A DNA stretch of 37,497 bases from a virus, in the IMG/VR virus record IMGVR_UViG_3300025010_000147, positions 1-37,497 of that record; one strand, written 5' to 3'. Below the pieces are notes generated by a model, which worked only from the letters and a program-made list of their open reading frames with translations, was not told the origin of the DNA and ran no database searches. Of the stretch, positions 6,205 through 12,835 are shown piece after piece. A program made the translations under genes and the position numbers. Position 1 is the stretch's first letter. Each line of letters opens with the position of its first letter.

Positions 6205-6599
6205 GGATGACCGAAGAGCAATACGTCGCACTTCTCGGCAAGCGGGCAGAACATCCAGCACCGAAGCCGTCGAAGTACCGCAACAAGAAGGTAGTCACCG
6301 ATGAGGGAACGTTTGACAGCCGACACGAATACAACGTGTGGTGCCAACGGAAGATGGAACAGTCTGCGGGCGTCATATCGGGCCTACAGCGGCAAGTAAG
6401 TTACGAGCTGATACCTTCGGCCAACCTCGACGGTCGGAAGCTGCCAGCGGTGCGCTACGTGGCCGATTTCGTCTACCTGCGCGACGGGGAGACGGTAGTG
6501 GAAGATGCGAAGGGCATGGCGTCATTGCCGGACTTCAAAATCAAGCGGCGGCTCATGTGGTGGCTGCATGGAATCAGGGTGATAGAGACGAGGAAATAG
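6201..6599 (+). CDS. DUF1064 family nuclease-like protein
   Basis: The 132-residue protein matches the DUF1064 pattern. It has KYRNKK near residue 25, TFDSRHEY at 37-44, a YVADFVYL strand at 86-93, and VVEDAKG at 99-105. Glu43, Asp89 and the Asp102-X-Lys104 pair fit the PD-(D/E)XK endonuclease arrangement. In phages this family sits with recombination or replication genes, as here after ERF, and a Holliday-junction or branched-DNA nuclease role is often proposed. The start is GTG at 6201 (GTGA overlap) or ATG at 6207. The family is confident; the activity is inferred. Confidence 0.85.
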   Translation: MRMTEEQYVALLGKRAEHPAPKPSKYRNKKVVTDEGTFDSRHEYNVWCQRKMEQSAGVISGLQRQVSYELIPSANLDGRKLPAVRYVADFVYLRDGETVVEDAKGMASLPDFKIKRRLMWWLHGIRVIETRK

Positions 6600-6603
6600 C
6601 TAC

Positions 6604-6678
6604 CAGGGGCCAACACCTCTCGCCGTCGTTGCGGCCCCTGCTACAACCGCCCTTTGGGGATTGGCTCCACTGGGCGGT
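6604..6678 (+). other. Two consecutive stem-loops upstream of the HNH gene
   Basis: The first is CAGGGGCC/GGCCCCTG (6604-6611 and 6633-6640), eight perfect pairs with a 21-base loop. The second is ACCGCCC/GGGCGGT (6646-6652 and 6672-6678), seven pairs extended by TGG/CCA inside. Neither is followed by a long U-run, though AAGTTCTT follows the second. They may weaken read-through into the HNH gene or stabilise the upstream message. Confidence 0.5.
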
Positions 6679-6687
6679 AAGTTCTTA

Positions 6688-6756
6688 ATATCTCTTGCAC
6701 TAATTACGGTTTTTGTATATAGTACGCAGAAGCCGTAACTAACGCAAAGGAGATAT
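6688..6756 (+). promoter_or_regulatory. Nested stem that can hide the HNH ribosome binding site in read-through mRNA
   Basis: ATATCTCTTGC (6688-6698) can pair with GCAA and GAGATAT (6744-6747 and 6750-6756), giving eleven pairs with a two-base bulge and covering AAAGGAG. Inside it TTACGGTTT (6704-6712) pairs with AAGCCGTAA (6730-6738), nine pairs with one G-U. The outer left arm overlaps the -35 box, so only transcripts from upstream contain it. Confidence 0.55.
6695..6723 (+). promoter_or_regulatory. Dedicated sigma70-like promoter of the first HNH gene
   Basis: TTGCAC (6695-6700), a 17-base spacer and TATAGT (6718-6723) form a strong sigma70-like promoter just before the HNH gene. Its transcripts should start near 6730, downstream of the left arms of the stems described for 6688-6756, leaving the ribosome binding site free. 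Confidence 0.7.
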
Positions 6757-6758
6757 GC

Positions 6759-7166
6759 ATGGTCAAAGAGCGCAAGAAGACGAAGCAGGGGTATCTCAGA
6801 TACGAGAAAGACAGTACTGGGCGGTTGAGGATGCAGCATAACATTGTGTGGGAACAGCACCATGGACCCATCCCGCTAGGTATGCAGATTCACCACAAGG
6901 ATCTTGATCGTGCAAACAATGACATCTTGAACCTTCAACTTGTCACCCCATTGGAGCACAAGCGGCTACACTCCGGTTGTCGCATCGTAAACGGAGAGTG
7001 GGAAAAACCCTGTAAGACTTGCGGAGAGTTCAAGCCGTGCACCGAAGAGCATTGGTATTTCTCCCGCGGCACAATCAATGGAAAAATCTGCAAAAAGTGT
7101 TTCATACAGAAAAGCCTAGATGTGCGCAAGCAACTTATAGCCAAAGGCTGGAAGCGCAAGTATTGA
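6759..7166 (+). CDS. Free-standing HNH homing-type endonuclease
   Basis: The 135-residue protein has a compact HNH domain at about residues 25-68: MQHNIVWEQHHG, then IHHKDLDRANNDILNLQLVT, then LEHKRLH. The HH pair, the Asn residues and the final His are the expected metal and catalytic positions. A C-terminal Cys set (CKTCGEFKPC and CKKC) is a likely zinc module for DNA binding. The ATG follows AAAGGAGAT. It interrupts an otherwise compact small-gene array, carries its own promoter, and its codon use looks less GC-rich than its neighbours. These are signs of a mobile endonuclease gene. Confidence 0.9.
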   Translation: MVKERKKTKQGYLRYEKDSTGRLRMQHNIVWEQHHGPIPLGMQIHHKDLDRANNDILNLQLVTPLEHKRLHSGCRIVNGEWEKPCKTCGEFKPCTEEHWYFSRGTINGKICKKCFIQKSLDVRKQLIAKGWKRKY

Positions 7167-7197
7167 GCAACTAAAACTTTCGCTCTAGGAGGCACCA

Positions 7198-7371
7198 ATG
7201 ACCCCGCAAGAGCGCGCAGAAGCCCACTGGAACGGCTACGTCGGCCCGCTGATGGAAGTGATGCTGAAATCCATGCTGGACGTGTGCCGCTTCCATTACA
7301 TCAGCAGCCATGTACACGGCAGCAAGCACGGAGTTGAGGACGAGCAGGAGCGGGCGAAGTGTCCAAAGTAA
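7198..7371 (+). CDS. Small conserved-type phage protein (57 aa)
   Basis: The ATG follows CTAGGAGGCACC. The 57-residue product has GYVGPLMEVMLKSMLDVC then FHYISSHVHGSKHG, a helical pattern ending in HG...KHG that I know from small early proteins of many phages and prophages. The function is unknown. It overlaps the next gene by 13 bases. Confidence 0.65.
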   Translation: MTPQERAEAHWNGYVGPLMEVMLKSMLDVCRFHYISSHVHGSKHGVEDEQERAKCPK

Positions 7372-7553
7372 CCGGCACATGGCACCCGCCCCAATGCGGC
7401 GAGTGTAAATCCCCCGCCACTCCGCGCACCGTCCTTATCTGGAGCGGCGGCAGTGGACGGGACAGCAAAATGATATGTGGTGACTGCCAGGATAGGCAAT
7501 GGAGGTTGAGAGATGGGAAAAGATGTGAGAATGAGGATGGCGCGGGTATCTGA
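7359..7553 (+). CDS. Small zinc-ribbon-like protein (64 aa)
   Basis: The GTG start has CAGGAG about eight bases upstream, inside the previous gene. The protein contains CGECKSPATPR and, 27 residues on, CGDCQDRQW, a four-cysteine zinc ribbon of the CXXC-CXXC type. It is one of several such mini-proteins in this region. Function unknown. Confidence 0.55.
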   Translation: MSKVTGTWHPPQCGECKSPATPRTVLIWSGGSGRDSKMICGDCQDRQWRLRDGKRCENEDGAGI

Positions 7554-7564
7554 GGAGGTGGCTA

Positions 7565-7936
7565 ATGGGTAAGGAAGCCCGCGCAAAACTAGCAGCACCT
7601 GAGACCATGCTCCCCCGCGCAGACGTGCCGGTTATCGCGATGCTGGCGCTGATGGACGCGCTACTGGTTGACATGGAGAGGACGGCGCATACAGTCACCG
7701 AAAGCAGCAGGTTGCGAGAACATCGCGCACGGCTGAGAGCGTCGATGCGGAAGGACGTGGAGAGGTACAACGGAACGTTCGCCGGCAGAGTTACGGATGA
7801 GCTCATCCAGAAATGCGACCGCTACCTCTGCCGCGTTCAGGATGCCATGGATACCTTTTTTGAAAACATCACACCGGAAGACTTGGCAGAAATGGAGCGC
7901 GTCAAAGCGAACTGGCCGCAGCACAAAGACAATTAA
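7565..7936 (+). CDS. Hypothetical helical protein (123 aa)
   Basis: The ATG follows GAGGAGGTGGCTA. The protein is predicted almost wholly helical, with charged segments (RLREHRARLRASMRKDVERY) and a C-terminal acidic helix. It has no recognised motif. The following intergenic region has the same leader (GGGAGGGGAAGATGG) as the gene after next. Confidence 0.6.
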   Translation: MGKEARAKLAAPETMLPRADVPVIAMLALMDALLVDMERTAHTVTESSRLREHRARLRASMRKDVERYNGTFAGRVTDELIQKCDRYLCRVQDAMDTFFENITPEDLAEMERVKANWPQHKDN

Positions 7937-7981
7937 CCATCCTCTGCCCTGTGCGGTCTGGGGATATTTGGGGAGGGGAAG

Positions 7982-8110
7982 ATGGATTGTCCTAACGGTC
8001 ACGGTGAAATGGAATGGGCGCGGCAGTACATAGAAGCAGGCAGATACGGCGTGATGGTAGAGGTCTGGATTTGTCAAGAGTGCCAGTATTCACACGCGCA
8101 GGTTGCCTAA
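7982..8110 (+). CDS. Small Cys-containing protein (42 aa)
   Basis: The ATG follows GGGGAGGGGAAG. The 42-residue product has MDCPNGH at the start and WICQECQYSH near the end, a probable zinc-binding pair separated by a helix. A CCGCC/GGCGG stem lies in the gap to the next gene (8113-8127). Function unknown. Confidence 0.55.
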   Translation: MDCPNGHGEMEWARQYIEAGRYGVMVEVWICQECQYSHAQVA

Positions 8111-8146
8111 CCCGCCCCCTGTGGCGGCTACGTGAGGGAGGGGAAG

Positions 8147-8467
8147 ATGGGAGTGAGGGACGCGGGATATATCAGCAGGATGCTCATAGAGGCATCCAAC
8201 CACCATAGCGGGCTCACGGCGGAGCTAATGGAGGGTGCAGCATCAGAGATAGACTTGTTGGTGGATGAAAAGGCCGATTTGCAAGCCGAGATCTCCCGCC
8301 TCACCCTCTCCGCAGCCGAATCGCAGCGGGAGGAATGGAGGGACGGGGCGGCTGACTTTGCTTGCCACCTCATCAACAACTGTGAATTGGAGACGATCAC
8401 TGAAGAGTTTATCCGTCAAGCGCTGATGGACTTCGCAAAAGCGGCAGAGGCGGTGCACCATGAGTAA
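8147..8467 (+). CDS. Hypothetical coiled-coil protein (106 aa)
   Basis: The ATG at 8147 is directly preceded by GGGAGGGGAAG, the same leader as the previous gene; a GTG at 8132 is less likely. The central region (EIDLLVDEKADLQAEISRLT) has a heptad pattern typical of a coiled coil. The C-terminus is helical. It overlaps the next small gene by eight bases. Function unknown. Confidence 0.6.
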   Translation: MGVRDAGYISRMLIEASNHHSGLTAELMEGAASEIDLLVDEKADLQAEISRLTLSAAESQREEWRDGAADFACHLINNCELETITEEFIRQALMDFAKAAEAVHHE

Positions 8468-8573
8468 ACCGGGGTTCCTCCTCAAATTCATAGCCGAGTG
8501 CGTAGCTTTTGCCGTCACTGGCTCCGCTTGCAACACTCCCAAGAAGAAGAAAAAGAAGGAGGGGAAGAAGTGA
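8460..8573 (+). CDS. Small hydrophobic protein with polylysine tail (37 aa)
   Basis: The ATG lies at the end of the preceding gene. The product is MSKPGFLLKFIAECVAFAVT followed by GSACNTP and a run of lysines. A short hydrophobic helix precedes a cysteine, which loosely resembles a lipoprotein signal but does not fit the lipobox well. It overlaps the next gene by four bases (GTGA). Function unknown. Confidence 0.4.
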   Translation: MSKPGFLLKFIAECVAFAVTGSACNTPKKKKKKEGKK

Positions 8574-8752
8574 GCGCACCCTGTCCCAAATGCCAAGGCA
8601 GCGGCAAAGACCTGACGAAAATGGCCATCCGCGCCAAAGTTCCTAACACCCTCCCCGGCCTGCCGCGCTACAAGCTGGTATCGCCGTTGTGCGACCTCTG
8701 CGGCGGGAGTGGGGAGCGGGAGGAAATTGGCCTGACCAGCAGCCAAGCGTAG
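8570..8752 (+). CDS. DnaJ-type zinc-finger mini-protein (60 aa)
   Basis: The GTG start has AAGGAGGGG eight to ten bases upstream. The product contains CPKCQGSG near the start and CDLCGGSG about 40 residues later. These CXXCXGXG repeats are the signature of the DnaJ central zinc-binding domain. Only two of the usual four repeats are present, so it is a minimal single-zinc version rather than a full chaperone domain. The function is unknown; it could bind a partner protein or nucleic acid. Confidence 0.65.
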   Translation: MSAPCPKCQGSGKDLTKMAIRAKVPNTLPGLPRYKLVSPLCDLCGGSGEREEIGLTSSQA

Positions 8753-8761
8753 GAGACTGAC

Positions 8762-8878
8762 ATGATATGTGAAGACTGTCGTTATAAGTGGGATAAATCG
8801 CAAGCTATGGGATGGTGTCACTGGTCGTTTACAAGGCCGAAAAAAAGACACTGTGTCAATTTTGTGTCGTGCGATTGA
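8762..8878 (+). CDS. Small Cys-rich protein (38 aa)
   Basis: The ATG follows AGGAGACTGAC. The 38-residue product has MICEDCRYKW, a central WCHWS and a C-terminal HCVNFVSCD, six cysteines and two histidines in all, consistent with a tiny zinc protein. Its first 15 leader bases are repeated exactly before the next gene, suggesting duplication of a gene start. Confidence 0.5.
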   Translation: MICEDCRYKWDKSQAMGWCHWSFTRPKKRHCVNFVSCD

Positions 8879-8908
8879 CCGCACTTGTGCAGTGTGCAGG
8901 AGACTGAC

Positions 8909-9478
8909 ATGAAATGCATTGATTGTGGAGCGGAGACAGGTAGCAACAGGCGCAAAAGGTGCGACCCCTGCCGCGATATAAGGGAAACCGAAAAGATCAA
9001 AGAGACCAACCGGCGGCACTCGATCAAGAAAACCGCCGAGCGCCAAGCGAACCCGCGTAAGTGCATCGTCTGCGGCGAGCCTACGGAGCATTCCCGCGTA
9101 AAGTACTGCGCACCGTGTCGCATTGCAGCAGCGCAGGCGCGGGAGGAGAGCAGGACCAAGCGCGTCGCCGTGGCACGCATCGGCACAGAGGAGCGCAGGA
9201 AGCGGCAGAGGGAGGCAGAGGATGAAATCCTCATCAAGCCTGCAAAGCCCTGGAAGCGGAAGCCGAAGCCCGCGCCGATCATGACCAATGAAGAGCAGAA
9301 GAGGCACGACGAAGAACTGGAAAAGCGGCTGTCGGAGGAGTGCGGATATAATCGCAGCGATCCGCGCTCACTGTCAAAGGAAGAGATTGCGGCGCTGTTG
9401 CCCACTCTCATCCGTGAACCGCAACAGCAAAGCTATGTCGGCTACTGTGACAGGATGATGACAGAAGGGTGGAGTTGA
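8909..9478 (+). CDS. Zinc-finger, lysine/arginine-rich protein (189 aa)
   Basis: The ATG at 8909 has AGGAGACTGAC upstream, and the product begins MKCIDCGAETGS. Two Cys clusters follow: CIDCG...CDPC and CIVCG...CAPC, each a CXXC pair with a second pair 12 to 15 residues later. A long charged region (residues about 80-135) contains many Arg, Lys and Glu residues. The C-terminus is helical. The arrangement suggests a DNA- or RNA-binding protein. It is the last gene before a 228-base regulatory gap. Confidence 0.65.
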   Translation: MKCIDCGAETGSNRRKRCDPCRDIRETEKIKETNRRHSIKKTAERQANPRKCIVCGEPTEHSRVKYCAPCRIAAAQAREESRTKRVAVARIGTEERRKRQREAEDEILIKPAKPWKRKPKPAPIMTNEEQKRHDEELEKRLSEECGYNRSDPRSLSKEEIAALLPTLIREPQQQSYVGYCDRMMTEGWS

Positions 9479-9567
9479 TAATACTAACCCGCGCTAATAC
9501 CATTTCCATTCACGTTACATTGTGCTTGCGGCGGTCTAGTAGTATTATGGTGGCAAATATTGAGCGG

Positions 9568-9596
9568 TTGACGAGCCTGTGGGGGGCGCGTAGACT
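9568..9596 (+). promoter_or_regulatory. Candidate promoter before the replication genes
   Basis: TTGACG (9568-9573), a 17-base spacer and TAGACT (9591-9596) resemble a sigma70 promoter. A transcript would start near 9603 and meet a terminator about 60 bases later. The rest of the 9479-9706 gap holds a GGGCG/CGCCC hairpin near 9613-9627 and no convincing gene. Confidence 0.5.
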
Positions 9597-9636
9597 ATAA
9601 GCTTCGGTGTAGGGCGGATTGCGCCCGAACCCCTAA

Positions 9637-9675
9637 CCCTCCCCGGTGCGCCCCACACGCCCGGTGGAGGGTTTT
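9637..9675 (+). terminator. Intrinsic terminator or attenuator upstream of the replication genes
   Basis: CCCTCC-CCGG (9637-9646) pairs with CCGG-T-GGAGGG (9661-9671), ten pairs with one bulge, and TTTTGTATTTT follows. This is a good rightward intrinsic terminator. It sits between the candidate promoter at 9568 and the GTG start at 9707, so it could end early transcription or attenuate the replication operon. Confidence 0.65.
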
Positions 9676-9706
9676 GTATTTTCAGTGATATGCAGGAGGT
9701 AGTGAA

Positions 9707-10606
9707 GTGGCGCGGCCTCAAAAAGCTACAGTGGATTATTTCCCTCATCAAGCAGAACACGGCGCAACTCTGTTTATCCTCCAAGACAAATGGGGGAATG
9801 ACGGATTTGCAGCATGGTTCAAGATACTAGAGAGGCTTGCTGCATCAGATGGTCATTACATCGACTGCCGCAACCAAGGGGTGTGGCTGCACCTTGTAGC
9901 CTATACGAGAGTGGACACTCACACGCTAACTGAGATGCTCGACCTGCTCGCCGGACTGGGAAAGATTGACTCTGAATTATGGAAAGAGCGTGTCATTTTC
10001 TGTCAGCGTTTTGTCGATGGGATCACAGATGCATACCGTCGCCGCATTAATGCATTACCCTCCCGCGACAAGGTTATTGCCGTCACAAAGGTGGTTATTG
10101 CCGTCAATATGCCGTCAGAAACTCCCACGAACGAGCAAACTGACGGCAGAAGTACAGAAAGGGAAAGGGAAAGGGAAAGGGAAAGGGAAAGAAAAGAAGA
10201 AGAAACCTTTTCTGCATCCTTCGATGCAGAGCAACCCGCCGAGCATGAATTTTACCTTACAGCCAAGAAGCGGAAACTGACCGGGGAGAGGCTGTCAACC
10301 TTTAACGAGTTCATGGACGCTTTCGGGGACAGGAGAGGCAAAGCACAGGCGGCGGATTCATGGCACGACCTCAAGCCATTCACCCGCTCGCTGTTCGCTG
10401 AAATCATGGCCGGGGCGAAACGGTACAACGAAAGCCGCGACAAGATGAAACAGGAGAACCGGACACCGAAGATGGCGCAGGGGTGGCTGACTGGTAGGAG
10501 ATGGGAAGACGAAGCCCTGGGTGATAGCGCCAAAAACGTTTTCTCCCCCGTAACGCAACAAGAAGCCGAACGACTCAGAAAGGCGATGGCAAAATATGAC
10601 GACTGA
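9707..10606 (+). CDS. Replication initiator-like protein with Lin1244/Lin1753 N-terminal domain
   Basis: The 299-residue protein begins MARPQKATVDYFPHQ and continues through a winged-helix-like domain (residues about 8-95: GNDGFAAWFKILERLA, then GVWLHLVAYTRVD). This fits the Lin1244/Lin1753 N-terminal domain of phage replication proteins. A low-complexity Arg-Glu repeat lies at about 150-162, and the C-terminus (residues about 185-299) is helical and charged. It immediately precedes and overlaps a DnaB helicase gene, the usual initiator-helicase pairing. The GTG start follows CAGGAGG. It probably binds the origin and recruits the helicase; that role is inferred from family and context. Confidence 0.8.
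   Translation: MARPQKATVDYFPHQAEHGATLFILQDKWGNDGFAAWFKILERLAASDGHYIDCRNQGVWLHLVAYTRVDTHTLTEMLDLLAGLGKIDSELWKERVIFCQRFVDGITDAYRRRINALPSRDKVIAVTKVVIAVNMPSETPTNEQTDGRSTERERERERERERKEEETFSASFDAEQPAEHEFYLTAKKRKLTGERLSTFNEFMDAFGDRRGKAQAADSWHDLKPFTRSLFAEIMAGAKRYNESRDKMKQENRTPKMAQGWLTGRRWEDEALGDSAKNVFSPVTQQEAERLRKAMAKYDD
10157..10192 (+). repeat. Purine hexamer tandem repeat inside the initiator gene
   Basis: About six copies of GAAAGG run in tandem, encoding alternating Arg and Glu. The six-base unit keeps the reading frame when copies are gained or lost. Its place inside an initiator gene recalls phage origins that lie within their initiator genes. Confidence 0.8.
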
Positions 10607-11936
10607 CAGGCAGGTACCACCACAGGCGATAGAGTCGGAAATGTCAATCCTCGGCGCGATATTCGTTGAGAACGAGGCGATTGATACCGTAGCGGCGATA
10701 ATAAAGGCTGATGACCTTTACCGCATCTCGCACCGTCACATCTACGCCGCCATGTGTGCGCTGCACGACAGCAACCAGCCTATCGACACTGTGACGCTCT
10801 CTGCAAAGCTCAAAGGGGCGGGAGTGCTTGAAGAGGTCGGCGGCGCTGCCTATCTCGCCGTGCTGGTCGATTTCGTACCGATGGCGGCAAATGTGGCCTA
10901 CTACTGCAAAGAAGTCGCGCAGAAGGCAACAGAGCGCCGGATACTGGCCGGGGCAAGCGAGGCGGCACGGATCATCTACGCCGGCGGCGAACTGTCGGAA
11001 GCGGTGACGGTGATTGAGACTGCGATTCAGCCGGTCGTGGGGGTGCAGGCAACGGAGCCGGTGAGCATGGCCGCGTCACTGAGGGAAGCGGTTGTCAGGA
11101 TCGAAAAGCGCCATGAGTCAAGGGGCGAGATCCAAGGCATCCCTTACGGCATCGCTGAGCTTGACGCCGCAACATCGGGGATGCATCCAGGAGAGCTGAT
11201 CGTCATCGCAGGCCGTCCGTCAATGGGAAAGACCGCGCTTGCGCTGAACGTGCTTGGCAATGTCGGAGCAACAGGCCGCGCCGGTATGTTGTTCTCGCTG
11301 GAAATGAGCAGGGGCGACAACGTGGACCGCATGGCGTCATCGAGGGGCATCAAGTACCAGAACATCCGCAGCGGGCAGCTTTCAGAGCTTGAGTGGATGA
11401 AGCTGTCGAAGTGTTTCGGGGAAATGAACGACTGGCGGCTGATGATTGATGACACTCCCGCTATCTCCCTGCGCGAAATCAGAGCCAAGGCGAGACGGCA
11501 GAAGCGCGACGGGCTTGACCTGATCGTCATCGACTATCTGCAGCTCATGTCTGTGACAGATCCGCGAGCTAGCCGTGTACAGGGCATCGGGGAAATCAGC
11601 CGCGGGCTGAAGCATCTGGCGCGGGAGCTGGGAGTACCGGTTATCGCTCTCTCGCAGCTCAGTCGTGAGGTTGACAAGCGGATGGACAAGCGGCCGGTCA
11701 TGAGCGACCTTCGCGACTCAGGCGAGATAGAGCAGGACGCGGATGTCATCATCTTCCCTTACAGGCCCGCCGTCTACTGCGACAAGTGCCGCGACAGGGT
11801 AGAGTCAAGCGACCACAGTTACAAAGAGCATCAGGCTAAAGCGGAGATAATCATTGAGAAGCAGCGGGCGGGAGAACGCAACTTGAGCGTTCCTGCCTGC
11901 TGGATTGGTCAGTATCAGCGGTTTGACAGCGTTTAA
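10596..11936 (+). CDS. dnaB: Replicative DNA helicase, DnaB family
   Basis: The 446-residue protein has the DnaB N-terminal domain (QAIESEMSILGAIF to about residue 100), a linker, and a RecA-like helicase domain. Walker A is GRPSMGKT at about residues 206-213 and Walker B is LIVIDYLQL near 309-317. SQLSREVDKR and the DLRDSGEIEQDADVI segment are the expected DnaB motifs. It unwinds DNA at the phage fork. An unusual feature is CDKC-x8-H-x4-H at about 395-412, in the loop before AEIIIEKQR, a possible zinc insertion. The start overlaps the initiator gene by 11 bases. Confidence 0.96.
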   Translation: MTTDRQVPPQAIESEMSILGAIFVENEAIDTVAAIIKADDLYRISHRHIYAAMCALHDSNQPIDTVTLSAKLKGAGVLEEVGGAAYLAVLVDFVPMAANVAYYCKEVAQKATERRILAGASEAARIIYAGGELSEAVTVIETAIQPVVGVQATEPVSMAASLREAVVRIEKRHESRGEIQGIPYGIAELDAATSGMHPGELIVIAGRPSMGKTALALNVLGNVGATGRAGMLFSLEMSRGDNVDRMASSRGIKYQNIRSGQLSELEWMKLSKCFGEMNDWRLMIDDTPAISLREIRAKARRQKRDGLDLIVIDYLQLMSVTDPRASRVQGIGEISRGLKHLARELGVPVIALSQLSREVDKRMDKRPVMSDLRDSGEIEQDADVIIFPYRPAVYCDKCRDRVESSDHSYKEHQAKAEIIIEKQRAGERNLSVPACWIGQYQRFDSV

Positions 11937-11945
11937 GGGGGAACT

Positions 11946-12125
11946 ATGAAATCAGGCACGCGGGTGAAGATGGTCAAGACGATGGCACCGGTTGAGGTGC
12001 CGAACGGCACAGAAGGAGTGGTGACGAGTGCTAGCGAACGCATGGTTGTGGTTCAGTGGAGCAACGGGTATGTGCTCCCGATGTTCCTTGAAGAGGTAAT
12101 CGAAACAGCAAACGAGCTTTTCTGA
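11946..12125 (+). CDS. Small SH3/KOW-like protein (59 aa)
   Basis: The ATG follows AAGGGGGAACT. The product MKSGTRVKMVKTM, then PNGTEGVV, then VVVQWSNGYVLPMF has the strand-turn pattern of DUF4314/KOW-like small beta barrels in phages. The function is unknown. It directly follows the helicase gene. Confidence 0.6.
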   Translation: MKSGTRVKMVKTMAPVEVPNGTEGVVTSASERMVVVQWSNGYVLPMFLEEVIETANELF

Positions 12126-12222
12126 GCCGATACCCCGTCAAATTTGGGCGAACGGGGGCGAGTGTAGGTAACGAGTCGCGTAGGGGGAAAGGGGCGGCTT
12201 AAAACGCAAATTTGGAGGTTTT

Positions 12223-12498
12223 ATGTTATCAGTGGGGCAGAAGTTGTGGTTTGTGCCAAGAAGGGGAGAGGCGCAAGAGGTTGAAGTGATTAAGGTGGAC
12301 CGGAAGTGGGCGTATATTTCGGGCAGTCGTCCAGATCTGCGGGTTGATGTTGAAACGCTTTCTGCTGATGGTCGTGGCTACTCTTCCCCCGGCCAATGCC
12401 ACATGGACCGCGAGGCTTACGAATTGGATGTGACGCGGAGAAAGGAGTGGTCAGAATGGTATGGCGACTTGGGGCCACATCCCCGCCGCCGCACCTGA
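12223..12498 (+). CDS. Beta-barrel domain phage protein (91 aa)
   Basis: The ATG follows TTTGGAGGTTTT. The product begins MLSVGQKLWFVPRRGEAQEV and continues IKVDRKWAYIS, then RVDVETLSADGRGYSSPGQC. This fits the small beta-barrel proteins found in many phages, with a conserved G-Y-S-S-P-G motif. The function is unknown. A 28-residue gene starts inside its 3' end in another frame. Confidence 0.7.
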   Translation: MLSVGQKLWFVPRRGEAQEVEVIKVDRKWAYISGSRPDLRVDVETLSADGRGYSSPGQCHMDREAYELDVTRRKEWSEWYGDLGPHPRRRT

Positions 12499-12542
12499 CG
12501 CTTGAGGACATCAGGGAAATCCGCGCTAAGCTGCGGCTGTAG
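12456..12542 (+). CDS. Tiny overlapping gene (28 aa)
   Basis: The ATG has AAAGGAG eight bases upstream, inside the previous gene. The product ends in LTLEDIREIRAKLRL, an amphipathic helix. The frame differs from the larger gene. The good SD and the helix-like C-terminus support translation. Function unknown. Confidence 0.4.
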   Translation: MVWRLGATSPPPHLTLEDIREIRAKLRL

Positions 12543-12580
12543 GCAAATTTGGACGAAATAGGGAAAAAAGGGGGGGGGTT

Positions 12581-12835
12581 ATGACGGTGAATGAGTGTTT
12601 GGTGAGTTGCACAGAAGAGTTGATGAAGTTGATGAAGGCGGAACGTGTTGAGGTATACAATCGGAGTATGGATGCGATGGTCGAAGCACTCGAAACCATC
12701 TCGGGACTTGTCAGGGATGCCACGAAACACAGTAGTTGCCAAGACTGCACAGTGGAAAGAAAAATGGAAAGTGTGCATGAGTACATCGCGAGGGTTATCA
12801 AATTGGTGGAACAAGGGCAAAGGGGGGAATCATGA
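12581..12835 (+). CDS. Hypothetical helical protein (84 aa)
   Basis: The ATG is preceded by nine G residues only two bases away, an unusual ribosome binding site. The product is helical (TEELMKLMKAERVEVYNRSM) with a CQDC pair at the end of the second helix. It overlaps the next gene by four bases (ATGA). Function unknown. Confidence 0.55.
   Translation: MTVNECLVSCTEELMKLMKAERVEVYNRSMDAMVEALETISGLVRDATKHSSCQDCTVERKMESVHEYIARVIKLVEQGQRGES

Larger units (their letters stand above)
12139..12557. repeat. Dispersed CAAATTTGG repeats around a small gene
   Basis: CAAATTTGGGCGAA (12139-12152) and CAAATTTGGACGAA (12544-12557) are near-identical 14-mers flanking the gene at 12223. A third core, CAAATTTGGAGG (12207-12218), supplies that gene's SD. 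They could be operator sites or traces of a duplicated leader. Confidence 0.5.

Noticed and set aside
6600-7166. Intron hosting the first HNH gene.
   Set aside because: No gene is split around it and no group I or II core was seen; a free-standing endonuclease fits better.
8243-9307. Long leftward open frame opposite the small zinc-protein genes.
   Set aside because: It is antisense to several well-supported rightward genes with SD sites and coupled starts, and its composition is that of a shadow frame.
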